Position numbers and translations under genes: made by a program. From an uncultured Muribaculaceae bacterium (GTDB lineage Bacteria > Bacteroidota > Bacteroidia > Bacteroidales > Muribaculaceae), in NCBI GenBank assembly GCA_910584495.1, contig CAJUAR010000062.1, forward strand, positions 1 through 18,216: 18,216 nt of DNA, read 5' to 3'. Position 1 is the stretch's first letter. Every line of letters begins with the position of its first letter. Below are positions 7,762 through 14,175 of this stretch, piece by piece. Below the pieces are notes generated by a model that saw only the letters and a program-made list of their open reading frames with translations, did no database searches and was not told the DNA's origin.

Positions 7762-9087
7762 ATGAACCTAAAGCTAAATAAAGGTTTAACGCTCAACATA
7801 GCCGGAGCGTTACCCCAAGATGCCCGATTGCAAAAAGTGAACACAAGTCTTTGTGCCATAGTTCCTGACGATTTTCCCGGATTTATACCGAAACTATGTG
7901 TCAAAGAAGGAGACGCAGTCAACGCAGGTACACCCATACTCTACAACAAGGCTGACGAAGCTCTGAAAATCACATCGCCTATTGCAGGAACTGTCAAAGC
8001 CATTGTGCGCGGCGAACGCCGCAAAATTTTGCGCATCGAGATAGAAGCCGGCCACACCCAGGCCCCTAAGCCGGCATTTGAAAAGAACGACACCATTGGA
8101 ATGCTGGCACAGAGCGGCTTGCTTGCCTTGCTCCGCCAACGCCCCTTCGACATTGTCGTTGACACTCATACCACAGTTCGCGATATTTTCATCACAGCTT
8201 ACGACCCCGCGCCACTCGCACCGTCGCCCGTAGCATTCGACGCCATTTTCACCGCCGACGACTACCGTGCCGGTGTTGCCGCACTCGCCAAGCTCACCGA
8301 AGGCAAAGTGTATCTTTGCCATGGAGCAGACTGGAAAGCCGGCAACATTGCCGGGGCCGAAATGGTGACAGTCCAAGGTCCGTTCCCTGCCGGCAATGCA
8401 GGAGTACAGATTGCAAACATCGCCCCGGTCAACAAAGGCGAAACGGTATGGACACTCGACCTGCCCACATTGGGTCGCATAGGCCGTCTCACCGGCAAAG
8501 GCGAGCTGTGCTGGGACACTATAGTGGCAGTCACCGGCCCTGAAGTGGCAAAGCCGGCACTCAGACAAACCATCATCGGCAGTGCCATTGCGCCACTCAT
8601 CGACGGATGTTTGGACTCGGCAGAGCATCATCGACGCATTATCAGCGGAAACGTTCTTGTAGGCCAAGCTATTGGCTTCGATGGTTTCCTGCGCTTCCCT
8701 TACCGCCAAATCTCCGTCATCGCCGAAGGCGACGACAAAAACGAATTTATGGGATGGGCATCGTTCTCCCCCGGAAAAATGAGCGAGAGCCGCACCTTCC
8801 CTGGCCATTTCCTGAACCGTCTTTTCCGCCCCGACGCACGCCTCAACGGAGGACGCCGTGCCATGATTATGAGCGGCGAGTACGACAAGATGATGCCCAT
8901 GGACATCCTGCCCGAATATCTGCTCAAAGCCATACTCTCCGACAACATCGAAGACATGGAAAAACTCGGAATCTACGAAGTTGCCCCAGAAGACTTTGCA
9001 GCAGCCGAATACGCCGACACTTCGAAACTGCCTCTGCAGCAAATTGTTCGCGACGGGCTGAACAAACTTCGCAAAGAATTGATGTAA
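7762..9087 (+). CDS. nqrA: Na+-translocating NADH:quinone reductase subunit A
   Basis: Large cytoplasmic-facing subunit of the Na+-pumping NADH:quinone oxidoreductase, implicated in quinone binding in the known complex. The 441 residues match the family length. The start LKLNKGLTLNIAGALP is the typical NqrA opening. Next comes a lipoyl/biotinyl-like region with the VKEGDAVNAGTPILYNKAD block at about 52-70, then the conserved SPIAGTVKAIVRGERR. Later blocks include FLNRLFRP and MSGEYDKMMPMDILPEYLLKA, which are NqrA hallmarks. It is the first of six nqr genes in canonical order, 35 bp before nqrB. There are no membrane helices, as expected. Confidence 0.96.
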   Translation: MNLKLNKGLTLNIAGALPQDARLQKVNTSLCAIVPDDFPGFIPKLCVKEGDAVNAGTPILYNKADEALKITSPIAGTVKAIVRGERRKILRIEIEAGHTQAPKPAFEKNDTIGMLAQSGLLALLRQRPFDIVVDTHTTVRDIFITAYDPAPLAPSPVAFDAIFTADDYRAGVAALAKLTEGKVYLCHGADWKAGNIAGAEMVTVQGPFPAGNAGVQIANIAPVNKGETVWTLDLPTLGRIGRLTGKGELCWDTIVAVTGPEVAKPALRQTIIGSAIAPLIDGCLDSAEHHRRIISGNVLVGQAIGFDGFLRFPYRQISVIAEGDDKNEFMGWASFSPGKMSESRTFPGHFLNRLFRPDARLNGGRRAMIMSGEYDKMMPMDILPEYLLKAILSDNIEDMEKLGIYEVAPEDFAAAEYADTSKLPLQQIVRDGLNKLRKELM

Positions 9088-9122
9088 ACTGAATTACGAA
9101 CAATCGAAAAAATTATAATATT

Positions 9123-10343
9123 TTGGCAAGTCTACGAAATTTTCTCGACAAGGTAAAGCCCAACTTTGAGCCTGGCGGCAAGCTACACGCCTTCCGCTCG
9201 GTTTTCGACGGCTTCGAGACCTTCCTCTACACGCCAACCACCACATCGGCAAGCACAAGCAGCGTCCATGTCCACGACAGCATCGATTCCAAACGAACCA
9301 TGATCATCGTGGTGTGCGCCCTCATTCCATGCTTCCTATTTGGCATGTACAACACCGGCTACCAGCATTGGCTGGCACTCGGCGAAACCTCGTTCCCATT
9401 CTGGCAATTAATGCTATATGGCTTCCTGACAATATTGCCGCGTGTCCTGGTGGCATATATCGTGGGCCTCGGCATTGAATTTGCCGCCGCACAAATCAAA
9501 GGCGATGAAATCCAGGAAGGCTTTCTGGTCACCGGCATCTTGGTGCCGATGATATGCCCGGCAGAAGTGTCGCTGTGGATGCTCGCCGTTGCGGTGGCTT
9601 TTGCAGTGATATTTGCAAAAGAAGTCTTTGGCGGCACAGGATACAATGTGCTCAACGTGGCCCTGGTCACTCGCGCATTTCTATTCTTTGCCTATCCGGC
9701 CCAAATGTCGGGCGACCATGTGTGGGTTGCCTCGGGCACTCCCTTTGGTTATGGAACAGCCCTTCCCGATGCCTTTGCCGGAGCCACACCACTGGGACAG
9801 CTTGCCTCGCAAAGCGGACCCGACCTGACTCTCGTTGGCATCAATGGCGCACCCATCGATACCTGGCAAGCTTTTCTTGGCCTGATTCCCGGTTCGTTTG
9901 GCGAAACTTCCACTCTTTGCATCCTCATCGGTGCTATAATTCTCCTTGTCTCGGGAATAGCCTCGTGGCGAATCATGCTTTCGGTGTTTGTCGGCGGTGC
10001 TGTTATGAGCTTCGTAGCTCACACATTCTCCAGCGAGCTCTATCCCGCATCATATCTTGGTGTTGCCGACCAGCTGATGCTCGGAGGATTCGCATTTGCG
10101 GCTGTATTCATGGCCACCGACCCCGTTACTGCCGCACGGACAACCACCGGCAAATACATCTATGGATTCCTGGTAGGTGTCATTGCCATTCTCATCCGCA
10201 CCTATAACACCGGATACCCCGAAGGGGCCATGCTTGCCGTGCTGCTGATGAACTGCTTCGCACCTCTTATTGACTATTGTGTGGTTCAAGCCAACATCCG
10301 TCGCCGCCAAAATCGTCTCAACGCTAAAACAGCACGCTCATGA
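9123..10343 (+). CDS. nqrB: Na+-translocating NADH:quinone reductase subunit B
   Basis: Membrane subunit carrying a covalent FMN and part of the Na+ path. The 406-residue protein shows the usual soluble N-terminus (LRNFLDKVKPNFEPGGKL), the DSIDSKRTM block before the first helix, and about ten hydrophobic segments. The AGATPL motif holds T222, the predicted FMN-phosphate acceptor corresponding to the SGAT threonine of Vibrio NqrB. The C-terminal FMATDPVTA and NTGYPEGAM blocks are also conserved. No in-frame ATG exists upstream, and the conserved N-terminus begins immediately after a TTG at 9123, so TTG is the likely start. ATT at 9120 is the only alternative nearby. The stop overlaps nqrC in ATGA. 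Confidence 0.94.
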   Translation: MASLRNFLDKVKPNFEPGGKLHAFRSVFDGFETFLYTPTTTSASTSSVHVHDSIDSKRTMIIVVCALIPCFLFGMYNTGYQHWLALGETSFPFWQLMLYGFLTILPRVLVAYIVGLGIEFAAAQIKGDEIQEGFLVTGILVPMICPAEVSLWMLAVAVAFAVIFAKEVFGGTGYNVLNVALVTRAFLFFAYPAQMSGDHVWVASGTPFGYGTALPDAFAGATPLGQLASQSGPDLTLVGINGAPIDTWQAFLGLIPGSFGETSTLCILIGAIILLVSGIASWRIMLSVFVGGAVMSFVAHTFSSELYPASYLGVADQLMLGGFAFAAVFMATDPVTAARTTTGKYIYGFLVGVIAILIRTYNTGYPEGAMLAVLLMNCFAPLIDYCVVQANIRRRQNRLNAKTARS

Positions 10344-11050
10344 ACAAGCAAAGCAACACCTACACCATTATTTATATCATAGTTCTGGTGATTATTGTGG
10401 GCGCAGCACTGGCTTTCACATCAATTTCGCTCAAAGACCGACAACAGGCCAACGCCGATGCCGACAAAATGCGACAAATCCTTGCCAGCGTCCGTATAGA
10501 AGTGCCCGATGCACAAGTGACAGAAACTTACAGCAAATACATTACCGGGTCCATGGTTGTCAATGCCTCAGGCAATGTCGACACTTCAGCCCCAAAAGCT
10601 TTCGACATAAGCATTGCAGCACAAGTCAAAGAACCTGCCGACAAACGCCTTCTGCCAGTTTATGAATGTAAGCTCGATGACGGCTCTCTGAAATATATTC
10701 TGCCAATGTACGGTGCAGGTCTTTGGGGACCGATATGGGGATATGTGTCGGTCGACAGCGACGGCAGCACAGTCTATGGCGCCTACTTCGCCCACCAGGG
10801 CGAAACACCCGGCCTCGGTGCCGAAATCGAAAAGCCTCACTTCTGCCAGCAGTTCTACGGAAAACGACTGATGCTCGACGGCAAATTTGCACCAATAGCT
10901 GTGGTAAAAAAAGGCATGCCGACACCCGATGGTCAAGACTACGTCGACGGCATATCGGGAGGCACAATCACCAGCAAAGGCGTGGGCTCTATGATCGACA
11001 ACTCGCTCGCGCCCTATGCCGATTTTCTGAAATCACTGGCAAATAATTAA
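10340..11050 (+). CDS. nqrC: Na+-translocating NADH:quinone reductase subunit C
   Basis: Single-helix periplasm-facing subunit with the second covalent FMN. The 236-residue protein has an N-terminal membrane anchor at about 8-30 and then an FMN-binding domain. Conserved blocks include YGAGLWGPIWGYV, HQGETPGLGAEI and the flavinylation motif DGISGGTIT. In this motif D203, S206, G207 and T209 fit the Dxx(S/T)G(A/G)T pattern. T209 is therefore the predicted FMN site. The usual alanine before the threonine is glycine here. Attachment needs the flavin transferase ApbE, which is not encoded in the window. The start overlaps the nqrB stop by four bases. nqrD follows after 19 bp. Confidence 0.95.
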   Translation: MNKQSNTYTIIYIIVLVIIVGAALAFTSISLKDRQQANADADKMRQILASVRIEVPDAQVTETYSKYITGSMVVNASGNVDTSAPKAFDISIAAQVKEPADKRLLPVYECKLDDGSLKYILPMYGAGLWGPIWGYVSVDSDGSTVYGAYFAHQGETPGLGAEIEKPHFCQQFYGKRLMLDGKFAPIAVVKKGMPTPDGQDYVDGISGGTITSKGVGSMIDNSLAPYADFLKSLANN

Positions 11051-11069
11051 CAGTCAACAACGTGTAACA

Positions 11070-11693
11070 ATGGAAAAGATATCGAACAAAAGCGTTTTCT
11101 TCAATCCGTTCTCCAAGAACAACCCCGTTCTTGTGCAGATTCTCGGCATCTGCTCGGTGTTGGCCGTCACAGTCAAACTGGAGCCGGCGATGGTAATGGG
11201 TCTTTCGGTAATCGCCGTTCTTGCTTTCAGCAACGTCATCATATCGCTGTTGCGCAACACCATACCCACCAACATCCGCATCATTGTCCAGCTTGTGGTT
11301 GTGGCAGGATTAGTGGTTATAGTCTCGCAACTCCTCGAAGCCTACGCCTACAATGTGAGCAAACAATTGTCGGTGTTCATCGGCTTGATAATCACCAACT
11401 GTATCCTCATGGGTCGCCTCGAAGCTTTTGCAATGGCAAATCGTCCCTGGCCCTCGTTCCTCGACGGGGTGGGCAACGGAATTGGCTATGCAATCATTCT
11501 TATCATAGTAGGCTTCTTCCGCGAACTGCTCGGTTCGGGAACACTCTTCGGTTTCCAAGTCGTTCCCCAGTGCTTCTACGATGCCGGCTATGTCAACAAC
11601 GGCTTGATGATTCTGCCCCCCATGGCCCTCATCGTCGTGGCATGCATCATCTGGGTTCACCGAAGCATCAACAAAGACCTCCAGGACAAGTAG
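11070..11693 (+). CDS. nqrD: Na+-translocating NADH:quinone reductase subunit D
   Basis: Integral membrane subunit that with NqrE forms an inverted pair of helix bundles holding an Fe-S centre in the known enzyme. The 207-residue protein has six hydrophobic segments. Two conserved cysteines are visible: C28 in LGICSVLAV and C111 in ITNCILMGR, equivalent to the cluster cysteines of Vibrio NqrD. The FFNPFSKNNPVLVQ opening and DGVGNGIGYAIILI block are family hallmarks and distinguish it from RnfE. It lies 19 bp after nqrC and 28 bp before nqrE. Confidence 0.95.
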   Translation: MEKISNKSVFFNPFSKNNPVLVQILGICSVLAVTVKLEPAMVMGLSVIAVLAFSNVIISLLRNTIPTNIRIIVQLVVVAGLVVIVSQLLEAYAYNVSKQLSVFIGLIITNCILMGRLEAFAMANRPWPSFLDGVGNGIGYAIILIIVGFFRELLGSGTLFGFQVVPQCFYDAGYVNNGLMILPPMALIVVACIIWVHRSINKDLQDK

Positions 11694-11721
11694 TGGTATA
11701 ATCATCATATAGCACAGAATT

Positions 11722-12339
11722 ATGGACAATCTCAATCTGTTTATCCGGTCGATTTTCATCGACAACATGATATTTGCCTACTTCTTAGGCATGTGCTCCT
11801 TTATTGCAGTGAGCAAAAATGTCAAGACTGCTTTCGGCCTCGGCATAGCCGTAACTTTTATGCTCACCATCACCTTGCCAATCAACTACCTCCTCGAGAC
11901 TTATGTGCTCAAAGCAGGGGCTTTGAAATGGCTGGGAGCAGAATATGCCGATGTCGACCTCAGCTTCCTTTCACTCATTGTATTCATCGCTGTCATCGCA
12001 TCTATGACACAACTTGTCGAAATGGTGGTCGAAAAATACGCTCCTGCACTCTATTCGTCGCTGGGCATATTCCTGCCGCTTATTGCCGTTAACTGCGCAA
12101 TCCTCGGCGGTTCGCTCTTCATGCAGCAGCGCGACTTCCCCGGCATTGGCACCGCTGTTTGCGCCGGGCTTGGATGGGGATTAGGATGGCTGCTGGCCAT
12201 TACAGCCGTGGCCGCCGTCCGCGAACGAATTGCGCAATATTCCAAAATTCCCGGCCCGCTGCGCGGCGTTGGCATCACTTTCATAATCACAGCCCTCATG
12301 GGTATCGCCTTCATGAGCTTTCTCGGCATCAAAATCTAA
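11722..12339 (+). CDS. nqrE: Na+-translocating NADH:quinone reductase subunit E
   Basis: Integral membrane partner of NqrD. The 205-residue protein has six hydrophobic segments and the paired cluster cysteines C25 (in YFLGMCSFIAVSKN) and C125 (in IAVNCAILGGSLF). The motif KNVKTAFGLGIAVTFM and the end SFLGIKI are typical NqrE. It is related to RnfA, but the surrounding nqr genes settle the identity. nqrF starts 6 bp after its stop. Confidence 0.95.
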   Translation: MDNLNLFIRSIFIDNMIFAYFLGMCSFIAVSKNVKTAFGLGIAVTFMLTITLPINYLLETYVLKAGALKWLGAEYADVDLSFLSLIVFIAVIASMTQLVEMVVEKYAPALYSSLGIFLPLIAVNCAILGGSLFMQQRDFPGIGTAVCAGLGWGLGWLLAITAVAAVRERIAQYSKIPGPLRGVGITFIITALMGIAFMSFLGIKI

Positions 12340-12345
12340 AGAACT

Positions 12346-13650
12346 ATGATAGAAGCAAACATACTATGTCAGACCTCGGCTGCCACACTCACAGTGCTTG
12401 CCGGCGTTGGATTCTTCCTGGGTGTGACCCTTCTGTTGGTCATAGTCCTTCTTGTAGCCAAACGCTATCTCGTACAGAGCGGCCCCGTCGAAATTCGCAT
12501 CAACGACGATAAAACAGTCTCTACAGCAGCTGGCAAATCGCTGCTATCCACAATGGCCGACAACAACATATTCCTGCCATCGGCATGTGGCGGAAAGGGC
12601 AGCTGCGGACAATGCCGTGTGCAAGTAATGCAAGGAGGAGGCGACCCTCTTCCAACCGAAGCCGTACACTTCACACGCAAGGAAATGAAAGAGCACTGGC
12701 GCCTGGCATGCCAAGTGAAAGTGAAAAACAACCTCGACATCAAAGTTCCGGCTTCGGCCCTCAATGTCAAAGAATGGGAGTGCGAGGTGATTTCCAACCG
12801 AAACGTGGCAACATTCATCAAAGAATTCATCGTAGCACTGCCTCCGGGCGAACACATGGACTTTCTTCCCGGTTCATACGCCCAGATCAAAATACCGCCC
12901 TACTCCATGGACTATGCCACCGACATAGACCGCGGCCTCATAGGCGAACAATATCTGCCGGCTTGGGAAAAATTCGGCCTCTTCACCCTAAAGTCCGTCA
13001 ACAAGGAAGCTACCGTCCGAGCATACTCCATGGCAAACTATCCTGCCGAAGGCGACAGAATAATGCTCACCGTGAGAATCGCCACGCCACCCTTCAAACC
13101 CAAACCACAAGTCGGATTTCAAGACGTGCCCACCGGCATTGCTTCGAGCTATATCTTCTCGCTCAAGCCTGGAGACAAAGTGACAATGAGCGGCCCATAC
13201 GGAGATTTTCACCCTATTTTCGACAGCACCAACGAAATGATGTGGGTTGGCGGCGGCGCAGGCATGGCTCCTCTGCGTGCCCAAATCATGCACATGACAA
13301 AGACGCTGAAAACCACAAATCGCAAGATGAATTTCTTCTACGGTGCACGCGCTCTCAACGAAGTCTTCTACCTCGACGACTTCCTAAAACTCGAAAAAGA
13401 ATTCCCCAATTTCAAATTCCATCTTGCCCTCGACCGCCCCGACCCAGCGGCCGATGCTGCCGGGGTTAAATACACTGCCGGGTTTGTTCATCAGGTGATG
13501 TACGACACATATCTCAAAGACCACGACAGCCCAGAGGACATCGAATACTATATGTGCGGCCCCGGACCAATGAGCAAAGCAGTAACAGGCATGCTCGACA
13601 GCCTCGGTGTTGATACAGCCAACATTCACTACGACAATTTTGGTGGCTGA
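12346..13650 (+). CDS. nqrF: Na+-translocating NADH:quinone reductase subunit F (NADH-oxidising)
   Basis: Electron-entry subunit: it oxidises NADH through FAD and passes electrons to a [2Fe-2S] cluster. The 434-residue protein begins with a membrane anchor at about 14-41. A ferredoxin domain follows, whose cluster ligands are C81, C87 and C90 (CGGKGSCGQC) plus C122 in WRLACQVKV. The FAD-binding motif is RAYSMANYP from R225, and the nucleotide motif is GGGAGMAPLR from G302. Near the C-terminus EYYMCGPGPM is conserved, and the protein ends DNFGG. The length is slightly above that of Vibrio NqrF, as usual for Bacteroidota. It is the last nqr gene and an intrinsic terminator follows 22 bp after the stop. 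Confidence 0.97.
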   Translation: MIEANILCQTSAATLTVLAGVGFFLGVTLLLVIVLLVAKRYLVQSGPVEIRINDDKTVSTAAGKSLLSTMADNNIFLPSACGGKGSCGQCRVQVMQGGGDPLPTEAVHFTRKEMKEHWRLACQVKVKNNLDIKVPASALNVKEWECEVISNRNVATFIKEFIVALPPGEHMDFLPGSYAQIKIPPYSMDYATDIDRGLIGEQYLPAWEKFGLFTLKSVNKEATVRAYSMANYPAEGDRIMLTVRIATPPFKPKPQVGFQDVPTGIASSYIFSLKPGDKVTMSGPYGDFHPIFDSTNEMMWVGGGAGMAPLRAQIMHMTKTLKTTNRKMNFFYGARALNEVFYLDDFLKLEKEFPNFKFHLALDRPDPAADAAGVKYTAGFVHQVMYDTYLKDHDSPEDIEYYMCGPGPMSKAVTGMLDSLGVDTANIHYDNFGG

Positions 13651-13672
13651 CCCCTTCCTCCCATAGAATGAT

Positions 13673-13707
13673 AAAAGCCGATGCAATTCTTCCGCATCGG
13701 CTTTTTT
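13673..13707 (+). terminator. Intrinsic terminator of the nqr operon
   Basis: A 12-bp perfect stem (AAAAGCCGATGC at 13673-13684 with its complement at 13694-13705) encloses a nine-base loop and runs into six T residues. It lies 22 bp after the nqrF stop. Confidence 0.92.
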
Positions 13708-13762
13708 AATCTCTCATTATGCATGTAGAATATCTGTTACACAACTTGTTAGAACTCTTAGT

Positions 13763-13786
13763 GACACATAAAGGGACACATAAAGG
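13763..13786. repeat. Two tandem 12-bp units upstream of tRNA-Lys
   Basis: GACACATAAAGG occurs at 13763-13774 and again directly after it at 13775-13786. It lies in the A-rich gap between the nqr terminator and the tRNA promoter. The rest of 13708-13829 shows no gene that I can support. The role is unknown. Tandem units like this may be a recombinase arm site or plain slippage. Confidence 0.6.
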
Positions 13787-13829
13787 AACGCAGAAAGAAA
13801 AATAATTGATTAAAAAAGTATCAAAAAAT

Positions 13830-13860
13830 TTGCATAGTCCAAAAAAAGACACTAACTTTG
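13830..13860 (+). promoter_or_regulatory. Promoter of tRNA-Lys
   Basis: TTG at 13830-13832 and TAACTTTG at 13853-13860 are separated by 20 bp, matching the Bacteroidota -33/-7 arrangement. Transcription would start near 13865, about 27 bases before the mature tRNA. Confidence 0.75.
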
Positions 13861-13891
13861 CACCGCAAAACGGAAATAACCGCAAGCTAAT

Positions 13892-13964
13892 GACTCCGTA
13901 GCTCAGTTGGTAGAGCAACTGACTCTTAATCAGTGGGTCGAGAGTTCGAGCCTCTCCGGGGTCA
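13892..13964 (+). tRNA. tRNA-Lys (anticodon CTT)
   Basis: A full cloverleaf can be folded. The acceptor stem GACTCCG pairs with CGGGGTC at 13957-13963, with one T-G pair. The D-arm is GCTC/GAGC. The anticodon stem is ACTGA/TCAGT with loop CTCTTAA, placing CTT at 13925-13927. The variable loop is GGGTC, and the T-arm is GAGAG/CTCTC with loop TTCGAGC. The discriminator base is A at 13964. CCA is not encoded, because CAA follows. Its 3' end is repeated about 3.3 kb downstream, so this tRNA probably served as an insertion target. Confidence 0.97.
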
Positions 13965-13967
13965 CAA
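13956..13967. repeat. Left copy of tRNA 3'-end direct repeat (putative attL)
   Basis: CCGGGGTCACAA covers the 3' strand of the acceptor stem, the discriminator base and the next three bases. The same 12 bases recur at 17302-17313. Direct repeats made from a tRNA 3' end are the usual footprint of site-specific integration. Here they bracket the A+T-richer two-gene segment. Confidence 0.55.
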
Positions 13968-13988
13968 GACAAAATGGCAAATCGCCGC

Positions 13989-14023
13989 AAATCGCTGAAA
14001 CTAAGACGGTTTCAGCGATTTTT
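13989..14023 (+). terminator. Intrinsic terminator after tRNA-Lys
   Basis: AAATCGCTGAAAC at 13989-14001 pairs perfectly with 14009-14021 across a seven-base loop, and a short T run follows. It lies 21 bases after the 12-bp repeat. Its CTGAAA/TTTCAG core is shared with the hairpin that follows the second repeat copy at 17338-17364. Confidence 0.82.
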
Positions 14024-14051
14024 GTAATGTCCCTATCCGGCAGAATTGTGA

Positions 14052-14071
14052 ACCTATTTTTACCTATTTTT
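14052..14071. repeat. Tandem ACCTATTTTT pair
   Basis: ACCTATTTTT occurs twice head to tail (14052-14061 and 14062-14071), just upstream of the operator-like repeats of the island promoter. It may be part of the same regulatory region or a remnant of the insertion end. Confidence 0.5.
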
Positions 14072-14086
14072 AGTCAACACGCACCT

Positions 14087-14142
14087 TTTATTGGATAAAA
14101 AATACACTATTTTATCCAGTACGGTGGATTTATTGGATAAAA
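14087..14142. promoter_or_regulatory. Operator-like repeat cluster upstream of the island genes
   Basis: The 14-mer TTTATTGGATAAAA occurs at 14087-14100 and again at 14129-14142, 42 bp apart or about four helical turns. Between them TTTTATCCA at 14110-14118 is the exact reverse complement of the core TGGATAAAA. The second copy ends 6 bp before the -7 box, so a protein bound there should affect transcription. The winged-helix segment of the downstream ATPase is a possible binder, by inference. Confidence 0.55.
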
Positions 14143-14147
14143 TTGAT

Positions 14148-14155
14148 TATCTTTG
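14148..14155 (+). promoter_or_regulatory. Promoter -7 box of the island genes
   Basis: TATCTTTG at 14148-14155 matches TAnnTTTG and lies 20 bp before the ATG at 14176. The -33 region is occupied by the second TTTATTGGATAAAA repeat. The only TTG there (14133-14135) is 12 bp away, so the -33 element is not canonical. Confidence 0.6.
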
Positions 14156-14175
14156 CAGTCTAATACGACTACGGA

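Noticed and set aside
7894..9042. Long minus-strand open frame (382 codons) opposite nqrA
   Set aside because: It lies wholly antisense to nqrA, which has clear family motifs throughout. The product is Cys/His-rich with no recognisable domain, as expected for a shadow frame in GC-balanced coding sequence.
12585..13469. Plus-strand open frame of 294 codons inside nqrF
   Set aside because: It is an alternative frame of nqrF with a highly basic, low-complexity product and no domain. The nqrF motifs are all in the other frame.
13763..13786. CRISPR array
   Set aside because: There are only two adjacent 12-bp units, with no spacers and no cas genes in the window.
13706..13990. Minus-strand open frame of 94 codons across the tRNA
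   Set aside because: It runs antisense through the tRNA, its promoter and the tandem repeats, so the frame is open by chance.
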